Part shown: positions 28,378-37,342 of the stretch, piece after piece
How the letters are laid out: every line of letters starts with the position of its first letter
Position numbering within the stretch: position 1 is the first letter of the stretch
Source: Streptomyces sp. Je 1-369
GTDB taxonomy: Bacteria > Actinomycetota > Actinomycetes > Streptomycetales > Streptomycetaceae
Assembly (NCBI RefSeq): GCF_026810505.1
Contig: NZ_CP101750.1
Span: 3,377,254-3,441,253, forward strand
Direction: 5' to 3'
Length of the DNA stretch: 64,000 nt
The notes under the pieces: model-generated
Seen by the model: only the letters and a program-made list of their open reading frames with translations
What the model was told of the DNA's origin: nothing
Database searches by the model: none
Position numbers and translations under genes: made by a program

Positions 28378-28515
28378 GATGCGCCGCCTTCCGTGGGTTC
28401 TCGCCGAGTCGGACAGCCACAGGCTAGAACTCAACTAGGTCAGCTTCCGGCCTAGTTGGCGGCACTCGACCGGCCCGCGTCCCCTGCGGCCGGACCCACG
28501 CTTGAACGCGCCCCT

Positions 28516-29583
28516 TCACTTCGGCCAGTAGTGCTCCGTGAAGAGGCGGGACACCAGCTCGCCCCGGCTGGAGACTCCGACCTTGGCGAAGAGGGTCTTG
28601 ATGCGGTCGCGGACCGTGTGCGGGGTGATGAACAGCGTCGCGGCGATCTCCGATGTCGTCATCCCGCGCGAGACGAGCTGCGTGATCTCCAGCTCGCGCG
28701 GCGTCAGCCCGTACGCCTCGGCGATCAGGACCGCCAGGTCGGCGGGGGCCGGAGGTTCGATGACGAGGGCCACCGGGCCCGGCCGCCCGCCGGGACCCGT
28801 GAGGCACGACGCGTGGCAGACCAGCCAGCGGCCCTCCGTGGTCCGGACGCGCACGCGCGCGTCCCCGTGGTCGCGGCCGCCGGCGACCGCGCGGGCCTGG
28901 AGCGCCGTGCCGATCACCCAGATCGGCAGCCGTACGCCCAGGGGGGAGGGGAAGGACGGGCCCCGCGGCATGGACGCGAGGTGCTGCCGCGCCTCGTCGT
29001 TGATCGACATCGCCTCGCCGGTTCCGTCGAAGAGGATGAGGCCCGGCGCGGGCACGGCGGTGCGGGGGACGGGTGCGGGCGGGCGCGCGAAGCCTCGTAG
29101 CAGCGTGGCCAGGGGGCGGGACTGGTCGGCGACCAGGGCGATCTCGTCCGGGCGGAACGGCTCGGCTTCGCGGAAGAGGCTGACCAGACCCCACGGGCGG
29201 TCGCCGATCCGCAGCACGGCCCGCAGTTCGTCGTGCACGCCCCACCCGCGCAGGAGGCGCCGGTAGCGGGCGCTGCGGGCGGGGAGGTCGCCGGTGACGT
29301 CGCGCAGCCCGGCCGCCGGGACGGCCGCGCGGGCCAACTCCCGGTACGGCACGACGGTCTCCTCCAGGAGCTCGTTCTCCCAGTACGCGGCGCAGCCCTC
29401 CCCCGAGCCGAGGTTCTGCACCAGCATCGGCGCCGTGATCAGGCCCGTCTCCGGGTCCGTGGCCCGCCACACCGCCGAGTCGAACGGGACGAGGCGGCGC
29501 AGTCCGGCCGATGCCCGCTCGAACAACTCGACTGCGTCCACTGCCCGTTCGACGCCCGGTATCGCTCCGCGCGATCGGTTCAT
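28516..29583 (-). CDS. LuxR family transcriptional regulator (GAF/PAS-like sensor plus LuxR HTH)
   Basis: A 355-residue regulator. Residues about 10-175 look like a GAF-type sensor (FERASAGLRRLVPFDSAVWRATDPETGLITAP, and ELRAVLRIGDRPWGLVSLFREAEPF), followed by a PAS-like segment (LILFDGTGEAMSINDEARQHLASM). The C-terminal LuxR helix-turn-helix is at about 285-350: YGLTPRELEITQLVSRGMTTSEIAATLFITPHTVRDRIKTLFAKVGVSSRGELVSRLF. No response-regulator receiver is present. The ATG at 29583 is preceded by a purine-rich GGGGGAGAGAGG site, and beyond that lies a 7-base tandem repeat (AAAGGGG on the coding strand). It is divergent from the FAD/NAD protein gene. The signal it senses is unknown. Confidence 0.88.
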   Translation of the reverse strand: MNRSRGAIPGVERAVDAVELFERASAGLRRLVPFDSAVWRATDPETGLITAPMLVQNLGSGEGCAAYWENELLEETVVPYRELARAAVPAAGLRDVTGDLPARSARYRRLLRGWGVHDELRAVLRIGDRPWGLVSLFREAEPFRPDEIALVADQSRPLATLLRGFARPPAPVPRTAVPAPGLILFDGTGEAMSINDEARQHLASMPRGPSFPSPLGVRLPIWVIGTALQARAVAGGRDHGDARVRVRTTEGRWLVCHASCLTGPGGRPGPVALVIEPPAPADLAVLIAEAYGLTPRELEITQLVSRGMTTSEIAATLFITPHTVRDRIKTLFAKVGVSSRGELVSRLFTEHYWPK

Positions 29584-29604
29584 GTGCCTCTCTCCCCCCG
29601 AGTT

Positions 29605-29639
29605 CCCCTTTCCCCTTTCCCCTTTCCCCTTTCCCCTTT
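29605..29639. repeat. Five tandem 7-bp CCCCTTT units upstream of the luxR gene
   Basis: Exact units start at 29605, 29612, 29619, 29626 and 29633. On the coding strand of the luxR-type gene they read AAAGGGG, each resembling a ribosome-binding site, and they end 22 bases upstream of its ATG. Copy number could change by replication slippage and alter expression. Confidence 0.9.
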
Positions 29640-29802
29640 CCCCCGGGTCAGCTTGCACGGTTCCCCGCTCGGCACCAACCCCTCATCCGAGGGGGTCGCC
29701 CGTCGTCGATTGCCCTCAGTTGCGGGGTGGGGGTGTCCGTCAGGTCGTACGAGAGTCGACGGCGACCCCAGAACACATGCATCGGACACTTCGGAGGCAT
29801 TC

Positions 29803-31254
29803 ATGGACCTCGACCTCGGCCTCAACCTCGACCCCGATCCCGACCCCGACCCCGACCTCGCCGTCGTCGGAGGAGGAGCCGCAGCCGTCGCCCTGCTGGA
29901 CGCCCTGGCCACCGGGGCCACCCCTCCATCCGCCCCCGGCACCATCCGCGTCTTCGAACCCTCCCCGCACCTGTGGCGGGGGCGGCCCTACGGACCCGAC
30001 CTGGACGTGGTCCGCGTCAACGTTCCGCCCGGCATCTCGTCCATCCGCCACGGCGACACCGGCCACTACGCGGACTGGCTGGGCGAGCGGGCCGCCGACC
30101 ACATCGACCCGCTCCTCGGCCTCCCCGTGATCCCGCGCGCCCTCTACGGCGAGTACTTGACGCACACCGCCGAGAAGGCGGTGGCCGCGCTGGCCGAGCA
30201 GGGGCGGCCGGTGGAGGTCGTGCCCGCCCGCGTCACCGGCGTCGCCCGCCAAGGCGCACGGCTCGTACTCCGCACGGCGGACGGCCAGGAGTACGCCGCC
30301 GCGCAAGTCGCCCTGTGCGTGGGCACGGGCACTCCCCCGGACCTGTACGGCCTCACGGGCACCCCGGGCTACACCGCCGACCCCTATCCGCTGGCCGCCA
30401 CCCTCGACCACGTCCCCACGGACAGCGACATCGCCGTGATCGGCAGCGGCCTCACCGCCGTCGACGTCGTCGTGGCCCTCGACGCACGCGGGCACCAGGG
30501 GCGGATCGCGCTGCACTCGCGCACCGGTGTCCTGCCATACGTCTGGCAGCGCCCGATCGAGGGACGCCGCCCCCAGCACCTCACCGCCGAACGCGTGGCG
30601 GAGCTGCACGCGACCCACGGAACCGTCACCCTCGACGCCCTCACCGACCTGCTCCGGGAGGAACTAGCGGGCAGGGGTGGCGACTTCGATGCCCTCACCG
30701 CGGAGCTGCGCACCACGACAACAACAGACCCGGCCCACCGGCTCCGGCAGCAGCTCGACGCCGTCGACGACCCCCGCGCCGGCCGCCGCGTCCTCCAGTC
30801 GGCCGCGCACGCCGTCGGCCCGTACGCCTGGCGTCTGCTGCCCGAGGCCGACCGGGCGCGCCTGCGCCACCACTTCCGTACGGCCGCCGCCGTGGCCTCC
30901 CCCATGGTCCCGGTGAACGCGTCCGTCCTGATGCGGCTGCTGGACTCCGGTCAGCTGACGATCGTTCCCGGCGACGTACGACGGGCCCTGGCGACCGCGC
31001 CTCCCCGCACCGTCGTCAACGCCGTGAACCCGCCCCCGCAGTCGATACCCGTCGGCGCCCGCCACCTCGTCGCCTCCCTGGTCGACACCGGTCTCGGCAC
31101 GCTCCATCCGGCGGGCGGCCTGCTCCCCGCCGACCCGCGCGTCCACGTCGTCGGCGACCTCGCCGCCGGCGGCTCCTTCATCACGCCGAGCATCCCCGGT
31201 GTCGCCGCCCAGGCGTCCCGCACGGCCCAAGCGCTCCGCGCACCTCTTTCGTGA
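29803..31254 (+). CDS. FAD/NAD(P)-binding protein (NAD_binding_9 family)
   Basis: A 483-residue two-dinucleotide-domain flavoprotein. FAD-binding motif LAVVGGGAAAVALLDAL is near residues 19-35, a second Rossmann GXGXXT motif IAVIGSGLTAVDVVVAL near 208-224, and a CVGTGTPPD loop between them. The C-terminal part ends with HVVGDLAAGGSFITPSIPGVAAQASRTAQAL, the flavin-contacting segment of this family. Family members (YdhS-like) are hydroxylase- or lyase-like flavoproteins without a firm reaction. The N-terminus has a DPDPDPDPD tract from a CCCGAC repeat. A GGAGG site precedes the ATG by six bases. Stand-alone and divergent from luxR. Confidence 0.85.
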   Translation: MDLDLGLNLDPDPDPDPDLAVVGGGAAAVALLDALATGATPPSAPGTIRVFEPSPHLWRGRPYGPDLDVVRVNVPPGISSIRHGDTGHYADWLGERAADHIDPLLGLPVIPRALYGEYLTHTAEKAVAALAEQGRPVEVVPARVTGVARQGARLVLRTADGQEYAAAQVALCVGTGTPPDLYGLTGTPGYTADPYPLAATLDHVPTDSDIAVIGSGLTAVDVVVALDARGHQGRIALHSRTGVLPYVWQRPIEGRRPQHLTAERVAELHATHGTVTLDALTDLLREELAGRGGDFDALTAELRTTTTTDPAHRLRQQLDAVDDPRAGRRVLQSAAHAVGPYAWRLLPEADRARLRHHFRTAAAVASPMVPVNASVLMRLLDSGQLTIVPGDVRRALATAPPRTVVNAVNPPPQSIPVGARHLVASLVDTGLGTLHPAGGLLPADPRVHVVGDLAAGGSFITPSIPGVAAQASRTAQALRAPLS

Positions 31255-31358
31255 ACGCCGTATGGCAGTCCCGTTGCGACACCCCGTGACCGCTTGAGGC
31301 GGCAACAGGGCCACGGCTACGTTCGAGAAGTCAGGTCGACGGGTTCAGTCGACGACTT

Positions 31359-31430
31359 GGCCGTGTGCCCGAGTGGCTCAGGGGCTGGACTGCAAATCCA
31401 GTAACGCGGGTTCGATTCCCGCCACGGCCT
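31359..31430 (+). tRNA. tRNA-Cys (GCA)
   Basis: A 72-base cloverleaf with acceptor stem GGCCGTG/CACGGCC, anticodon stem CTGGA/TCCAG around loop CTGCAAA (anticodon GCA at 31392-31394), and T arm GCGGGTTCGATTCCCGC. The 3' CCA is not encoded (the genome reads TCTC), so it is added by enzyme, as is usual in many streptomycete tRNAs. A perfect hairpin terminator follows 14 bases later. Confidence 0.97.
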
Positions 31431-31443
31431 CTCGCCCGACAGA

Positions 31444-31471
31444 AGGGGTGGTCCTCAAGAGGACCACCCCT
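31444..31471 (+). terminator. Perfect 13-bp hairpin terminator after tRNA-Cys
   Basis: Arms AGGGGTGGTCCTC and GAGGACCACCCCT enclose a two-base AA loop. It begins 14 bases after the tRNA and ends tRNA transcription before the subtilase gene. It lacks a long T-tract, as is common in Streptomyces. Confidence 0.85.
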
Positions 31472-31638
31472 CTCGCGTGCTCCGCGGGTTCCCGTGAGGC
31501 ATCTCTCGGAATCTCATGGGAACCACACGAGCACGTAACACCAACTCTCCTATTCAGTAACGGAGTTCGGTGTGCGCCCCGAAGCTCTGCATACTCCCCG
31601 GACAGCACCTCGGACGACCACGACTCCAGGGGGAAGAC

Positions 31639-34600
31639 TTGCGCAACCACGCCAGAGGAGCGGGCGCGGCCACCGTCGCCGCGGCCGCCGCCATGGCCCT
31701 CGCGGCGGGCACGACCGGCCCCGCGTCGGCCACACCTGCCACCACCCGGGCCCCGGCGGCGGACCCCGCCCACGACCGGACCAGCCGCCTCACCCTCCTC
31801 ACCGGAGACCGCGTCACCGTCGACCGCTCGGGGCGCGTCACCGGCTTCCGGCCCGCGAAGGGGCGCGAACGCATACCCGTGCGGACGCAGCGGCTGCCGA
31901 ACGGCCACACGCTCGTCCTGCCCTCCGACGCGCGGCGCCTGATCGCCGACGGCACCGTCGACCAACGGCTTTTCGACACGGCCGAGTTGAAGCGAGCAAG
32001 GGACTTGAAGCTCATCGTCGGGTACGACGGACGCGCCGACGCCAAAGCCACCGCCCACGCCAAAGTCCGCATCCGCGCCGCAGGCCACACCACCGTCCGC
32101 AGAACCCTGCACGCCCTGAACGCCGAAGCCCTCACCACCCCGCCCCAGGACACCGCCGCCCTGTGGAAGGCGCTGACCAGCCGCAAGGACGGCATCAGCC
32201 ACGTCTGGCCCGACGCCACCCGTAAAGCCACCCTCGACAAGAGCGTCAAGCAGATCGGCGCCGACAAGGCCTGGTCGGCCGGGTACGACGGCACGGGCGT
32301 CAAGGTCGCCGTGCTCGACTCCGGCGTCGACGCCACGCACCCCGACCTCAAGGGCCGGATCCTCGCCGAGAAGAACTTCTCCACCGCGCCGGACGCCAAG
32401 GACCGCCGCGGCCACGGCACGCACGTCGCCTCCATCGCCGCCGGCACGGGCGCCGAGTCGGGCGGGAAGTTCAAGGGCGTCGCACCCGGCGCCAAGCTGC
32501 TCAGCGGCAAGGTCCTCGACGACAGCGGCGAAGGCGACGACTCCGGGATCATCGCGGGCATGGACTGGGCGGCCGCGCAAGGCGCCGACGTCGTCAACCT
32601 CAGCATCGGCGGCTACGACACCCCCGGCATCGACCCGCTCGAAGCCGCCGTCGACAAGCTCTCCAAGGACAAGGGCATCCTCTTCACCGTCTCGGCGGGC
32701 AACGACGGCGGCACCAGGTCGGTGAACTCCCCCGGCAGCGCGGACGCCGCCCTCACCGTCGGCGCCGTCGACGACAACGACGAGCTCGCCGAGTTCAGCA
32801 GCCAGGGACCGCGGGTCGGCGACGGCGCCATCAAGCCCGACGTGACCGCGCCCGGCGTCGACATCACGGCGGCCGCCGCGCCCGGCTCCGCCATCGAGAA
32901 GGAGGTCGGCCAGAACCCCGAGGGCTATCTGACGATCTCCGGTACGTCCATGGCCGCCCCGCACGCCGCGGGCGCCGCCGCCCTCCTCAAGCAGCAGCAC
33001 CCGGACTGGAAGCACGCCGAACTGAAGGGCGCCCTCACCGGGTCCACCCAGGGAGACGGCACGTACACGCCGTTCCAGCAGGGGTCAGGACGTATCGCCG
33101 TCGACCGTGCCATCAAGCAGACCGTCATCGCCGACCCCGTCTCCGTCGGCTTCGGCACGCAGCTGTGGCCGCACACCGACGACAAGCCCGTCACCAAGAA
33201 GGTGACGTACAGGAACCTCGGCAAGGACGAGGTCACCCTCGACCTGACGGTGTCCGCCACCGACCCCGAGGGCAGCCCCGCCCCCGCCGGGTTCTTCACC
33301 CTCGGCGCCAAGAAGGTCGCCGTCCCGGCGGGCGGCACCGCCTCCGTCGACCTGACCGTGGACACACGGCCCGGCGGCACGGTGAACGGCACGTACTCCG
33401 CGTACGTCGTGGCGGAAGGCGGCGGTCGGACCGTCCGCACCGCCGCCGCGGTCGAGCGCGAGATCGAGCGGTACGACGTGACGCTCAAGACCATCGGCCG
33501 CGACGGTCGGCCCACCCCGCACCACGACTCCTCGATGTCGGCCATCACCGGCGCGGACAAGGGCCTCAACCTCTTCCCGCGGGGCGGAACCGCCAAGGTG
33601 CGGGTCGCCAAGGGGAGTTACCTGCTCGACTGGTCCATCCACGTCGACCCGGACGACGCCGACAACGGCACCGACTGGCTCGTCCAGCCCCGACTGACCG
33701 TCGACAAGAACATGACGGTGACGCTGGACGCCCGCAAGGCGAAGCCCGTCGACATCACGGTCCCCGACCGCGACGCGAAGCAGGTGTCGGGCGAGCCGCG
33801 CTACCTCTACGAGGGGTACGAGTCCTCCCCCACCAACGCCACGTTCAAGGGCCTGCGCACCGCCCACCTCGGCCCGGAGGTTCCCGAAGGGTTCAGCGAG
33901 CAGTGGCTCGGCACCTGGACGAAGGGGGCCGGGACGCGCTACGACATGCTCCTCGGCGGCACGGTGAAGAAGCTCTCCACGGGCTACACCAAGCATCTGA
34001 AGCGTGCCGACTTCGCCACGGTCAAGGTGCGCACCGGCGCCTCGGCCCCGGGGCGGACGGGCTCCCTCTCCGTCGCCGGGTATCTGCCTGCGGCGGGCGG
34101 CATCTCGCGCATCTTCGAGCCGACGAAGCTGCCGCGCACCACGACGACGTACGTGACCGCGACAGGCGGCACGAAGTGGGGCATCGGCTTCGACCAGTAC
34201 GGCGACAAGGACGAGGAGGGCGAGCCGATCCTGGAGGGTTACTACGAGATGGCGCCCGCGGCCTTCACGGCGGGCCGCGGCTACACGCGGACGTTCAACG
34301 TCGGCGCCTTCGGCCCGGCCCTGAACGCTCCCGACACAGGCATCTTCCGCGAGGGCGACAAACTGGGCGGCCGCATTCCCGTCGTCGCCGACGGGGAGGG
34401 ACATCCGGGGTGGAGCGCGTACTCCGCCGAGAAGTCGACGCTGTACCGCAACGGCACGAAGATCGCCGAGAACGACGACCCGGTGTCCGGCGGCGAGACG
34501 TTCACAGTGCCCGCGGGCGACGCCGAGTACCGGCTGACCGCGTCCGTGCGGCGTGACCCTAAGGTCGCCGCGGCCTCGTCGCGCGTGGAGGCGTCCTGGA

Positions 34601-34941
34601 CGTTCCGCTCGAAGAACACGACGGCCCGCACCGAGCTGCCCGTCTCCACGGCCCGCTTCACCCCGAAGCTGGACCTGTCGAGCCGTGCCCCGGCGGGCGC
34701 GACCCAGTCCGTCCCGGTGACGGTGCAGGGCGCGGCGGCGGGCCCGGGGAACCTCAAGTCCCTTGCCGTGTACGTCTCGTACGACGACGGCCGGGCGTGG
34801 AAGAGGGTCACCGTCCGGGACGGCGGGGTCTCCGTGAAGAACCCGGCGAAGGGGAAGGGCATCTCGTTCCGCGCGAAGATCACGGACAAGGACGGCAACA
34901 AGTCGTCCGTGTCGCTGCACAACGCGTACTACGGCAAGTAG
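31639..34941 (+). CDS. Secreted subtilisin-like serine protease (S8 family), 1100 residues
   Basis: A large extracellular subtilase. The TTG start at 31639, after an AGGGGGA site, gives a signal peptide ending near SATPATTRAP (Ala-rich core). A prodomain follows to about residue 215. The catalytic triad is Asp227 (VAVLDSGVDATHPDL), His259 (RGHGTHVASIAAG) and Ser437 (GTSMAAPHAAGAAALL), with the oxyanion Asn in SAGNDGG. Residues about 500-1100 are beta-rich accessory repeats with no domain I can name. It has no cell-wall anchor. It lies alone between tRNA-Cys and a terminator shared with the convergent xanthine-dehydrogenase-like operon. Likely a scavenging or developmental extracellular protease. 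Confidence 0.93.
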   Translation: MRNHARGAGAATVAAAAAMALAAGTTGPASATPATTRAPAADPAHDRTSRLTLLTGDRVTVDRSGRVTGFRPAKGRERIPVRTQRLPNGHTLVLPSDARRLIADGTVDQRLFDTAELKRARDLKLIVGYDGRADAKATAHAKVRIRAAGHTTVRRTLHALNAEALTTPPQDTAALWKALTSRKDGISHVWPDATRKATLDKSVKQIGADKAWSAGYDGTGVKVAVLDSGVDATHPDLKGRILAEKNFSTAPDAKDRRGHGTHVASIAAGTGAESGGKFKGVAPGAKLLSGKVLDDSGEGDDSGIIAGMDWAAAQGADVVNLSIGGYDTPGIDPLEAAVDKLSKDKGILFTVSAGNDGGTRSVNSPGSADAALTVGAVDDNDELAEFSSQGPRVGDGAIKPDVTAPGVDITAAAAPGSAIEKEVGQNPEGYLTISGTSMAAPHAAGAAALLKQQHPDWKHAELKGALTGSTQGDGTYTPFQQGSGRIAVDRAIKQTVIADPVSVGFGTQLWPHTDDKPVTKKVTYRNLGKDEVTLDLTVSATDPEGSPAPAGFFTLGAKKVAVPAGGTASVDLTVDTRPGGTVNGTYSAYVVAEGGGRTVRTAAAVEREIERYDVTLKTIGRDGRPTPHHDSSMSAITGADKGLNLFPRGGTAKVRVAKGSYLLDWSIHVDPDDADNGTDWLVQPRLTVDKNMTVTLDARKAKPVDITVPDRDAKQVSGEPRYLYEGYESSPTNATFKGLRTAHLGPEVPEGFSEQWLGTWTKGAGTRYDMLLGGTVKKLSTGYTKHLKRADFATVKVRTGASAPGRTGSLSVAGYLPAAGGISRIFEPTKLPRTTTTYVTATGGTKWGIGFDQYGDKDEEGEPILEGYYEMAPAAFTAGRGYTRTFNVGAFGPALNAPDTGIFREGDKLGGRIPVVADGEGHPGWSAYSAEKSTLYRNGTKIAENDDPVSGGETFTVPAGDAEYRLTASVRRDPKVAAASSRVEASWTFRSKNTTARTELPVSTARFTPKLDLSSRAPAGATQSVPVTVQGAAAGPGNLKSLAVYVSYDDGRAWKRVTVRDGGVSVKNPAKGKGISFRAKITDKDGNKSSVSLHNAYYGK

Positions 34942-34954
34942 CGCGCACCGCGAG

Positions 34955-34981
34955 GCCCGGGTGGAGTCACTTCACCCGGGC
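34955..34981. terminator. Hairpin between convergent subtilase and xanthine-dehydrogenase-like operon
   Basis: GCCCGGGTG (34955-34963) pairs with CACCCGGGC (34973-34981), with further weaker pairing in the loop. Located 14 bases past the subtilase stop and 45 bases past the last gene of the opposing operon, it can terminate transcription from both sides. Confidence 0.75.
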
Positions 34982-35026
34982 TCCGTCCGGCCCCGCCGGA
35001 GCGACCCACCCTGTGCACGTGCCGTT

Positions 35027-37342
35027 CTACGGCGAGGGGACGGCGACCGCGGCCTGCGGGCGGATCGGGAGGCGGTTCACCGGGCGGCCCGTCGCCGCGC
35101 GGACCGCCGACGCGATGGCCGCGGGGGACGTCACCACCGGGACCGCGCTGGCCGCCTTCGCGCCGAAGGGGGCCACGACGTCCCGCTCCTCCACCAGCTT
35201 CACGATGCGGATGTCGGGGGTGTCCAGGGCGGTCGGGAGCGCGTAGCCGGTGAGGTCGGGGTGGCGGACCAGTCCGCGGGGCGTGCGGAGGTTCTCCGTG
35301 AGGGCCGCGCCCACGCCCTGTGTGACGCCCGCCTCGATGCGGGCCTTCAGCTGGGCCGGGTTGAGGATGCGGCCCACGTCCTGTGCCACCGACAGCTCCA
35401 CCACCCGTACCGCGCCGATCTCGATGTCGACGTCCACGACCGCGCGGATCGCGCAGAACGCCATGCCGACGAACGCGTCGCCCTGCCCGGCCTCGTCCAG
35501 CGGCTCGGTCGGGTGGGGGCGGCACTGGGCCGTGGCCCAGAGTTCCTTGCCCTCCAGGGCCTCCGTGACGGTCGTGGAGAGCACGCCGTCGTACGACGTG
35601 ATCTTGCCGTCGTTGATCTGGAGCAGCTCGGTCGACATCCCGAACTTGTGGGCCAGCGGCTGGAGGAGCTGCGTGCGGACCATCTTCGCCGCGCGCTCCA
35701 CCGCCCCGCCCGAGACCCACGTGTGGCGGCCGCGGCAGCTCGGGCCCGCGGGCGGCTGGTCGGTGTCCACGGGGGCTACGCGGACGTCCTCGATGCCCAG
35801 CGTCTCCTGGACGATCTGGCGGGCCAGCGTGGTGAAGCCCTGGCCGGTCTCGACGGCCGCGCAGATCACCGTCGCCCCGCCGTCGTGGACCTTCACCGTG
35901 GCCGTGGAGACCTCGTCCGTGCCCTCGGCGCCGAGGAGCTGGACCATGCCGAGGCCGTAGCCGACACCGCGCCGGACGGCGGACGGTTCGCCCGCGCCCT
36001 CCGGGCCGCCGGGCAGCAGCCACTCGTCCTCGGGGGTGTCCTTGGGGAGCTCGGGCAGCGGCGCGTCCCGCACGGCCGCAAGGAGTTCGGCCACCGGCGC
36101 GGGGCACGTCACCGTCTGGCCGGTGGGCAGGATGTCACCCGTCGCCATCGCGTTGCGCAGCCGCAGCTCCGCCGGGTCGACGCCCAGCTTCTTGGCGATC
36201 TTGTCCATCTGGGCTTCGTAGGCGGCGCACACCTGGAGTGCGCCCTCGCCCCGGACGTGGCCGGAGGGCGGGTTGTTCGTACGGACCGCCCAGCCCTCGA
36301 TGAACGCGTTCGGCACGACGTACGGACCGCAGGCGAACGAGACCGCGGCGGCGAGCGCCTCCGACGACGTGTCCGCGTACGCGCCCGCGTCGAGCAGGAT
36401 CTGCGCCTCCACCTTGACCAGGCGGCCCTCAGCGTCCGCGTGGTGGCGGTAGCGCAGGAGCGTCGGGTGGCGGTGGGCGTGACTGAGGAAGGACTCCTCG
36501 CGGGTCGCGGTGAGCTTGACCGGGCAGCCGGTACGCAGTGCCAGGAGCCCGAGCGGAAGCTGGAAGCCCGCGTCCTCGCGGTCGGCGGTCGCGCCCGGCA
36601 CACCCGTGACGACGACCTTCACGCGGTCCGGGGTGATGCCGAAGCAGGCGGCGGCCCGGTCGCGGTCGGCGTGCGGGTCGGTCGAGGCGATGTACAGCTC
36701 CACTCCCCCGTCGGGCCGCGGCACCGCGAGACCCGCCTCCGCGCCGATCGGCGCCGGGTCCTGCCGCCCGATGCGGTACAGCCCCTCGACGACGAGCTCG
36801 CCCGCCGCCTCCGGGTCGCCGTGCCGCAGCGGGATGTGGCGGATGAGGTTGCCGTCGGGGTGCAGCGGTTCGGCCTCGAAGGCCTTCTCCGGGTCGGTGA
36901 CCGGTTCGAGCACCTCGTACTCGACGATGACGGCCGCCGCGGCCATCCGCGCCGTGTCGGGGTGGTCGGCGGCCACGGCGGCGATGGGCTCGCCGTGGTG
37001 GCGTACGACATCGGAGGCGAAGACCGGCCGGTCCGGGGTGCGTCGGCCGTGCAGCGGCTCGCCCGGCACGTCCTCGTGCGTGACGACCGCGCGGACGCCC
37101 GGCATCTCCAGGGCGTGGCTGGTGTCGATGGAGACGATGCGGGCGTGCGCGTGCGGGGAGCGCAGGACCGCCGCCCACAGCAGGCCCTCGGCCCACAGGT
37201 CGGCGGCGTACGGGAACGTGCCCTCGGTCTTCACCCGGGACTCCGCGGACGGCAGCGACACACCGATGCCGTGCGGCGGCTGCTCGGCCGCCCGGCGGTC
37301 CGCGGCGGCGGGCGTGGTCGCGGTGGTGGCTTCGGTGCTCAC
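35027..37342 (-). CDS. Xanthine dehydrogenase family molybdopterin-binding subunit (large subunit), divergent active site
   Basis: A 771-residue molybdenum hydroxylase large subunit, last gene of the operon. The two Ald_Xan_dh domains are recognisable (PYAADLWAEGLLWAAVLRSPHAHARIVSID at the start, RGEGALQVCAAYEAQMDKIAKKLGVDPAELRLRN, ETGQGFTTLARQIVQETL). In xanthine and aldehyde dehydrogenases the C-terminal G-x-G-E-P motif supplies the catalytic Glu; here the aligned place reads PFGAKAASAVPVVTSPAAIASAV with no Glu. The RGFG cofactor loop reads RGEG. The protein may act on an unusual substrate or be a non-catalytic form. GTG 37342 overlaps the upstream stop as GTGA. Confidence 0.85.
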   Translation of the reverse strand: MSTEATTATTPAAADRRAAEQPPHGIGVSLPSAESRVKTEGTFPYAADLWAEGLLWAAVLRSPHAHARIVSIDTSHALEMPGVRAVVTHEDVPGEPLHGRRTPDRPVFASDVVRHHGEPIAAVAADHPDTARMAAAAVIVEYEVLEPVTDPEKAFEAEPLHPDGNLIRHIPLRHGDPEAAGELVVEGLYRIGRQDPAPIGAEAGLAVPRPDGGVELYIASTDPHADRDRAAACFGITPDRVKVVVTGVPGATADREDAGFQLPLGLLALRTGCPVKLTATREESFLSHAHRHPTLLRYRHHADAEGRLVKVEAQILLDAGAYADTSSEALAAAVSFACGPYVVPNAFIEGWAVRTNNPPSGHVRGEGALQVCAAYEAQMDKIAKKLGVDPAELRLRNAMATGDILPTGQTVTCPAPVAELLAAVRDAPLPELPKDTPEDEWLLPGGPEGAGEPSAVRRGVGYGLGMVQLLGAEGTDEVSTATVKVHDGGATVICAAVETGQGFTTLARQIVQETLGIEDVRVAPVDTDQPPAGPSCRGRHTWVSGGAVERAAKMVRTQLLQPLAHKFGMSTELLQINDGKITSYDGVLSTTVTEALEGKELWATAQCRPHPTEPLDEAGQGDAFVGMAFCAIRAVVDVDIEIGAVRVVELSVAQDVGRILNPAQLKARIEAGVTQGVGAALTENLRTPRGLVRHPDLTGYALPTALDTPDIRIVKLVEERDVVAPFGAKAASAVPVVTSPAAIASAVRAATGRPVNRLPIRPQAAVAVPSP

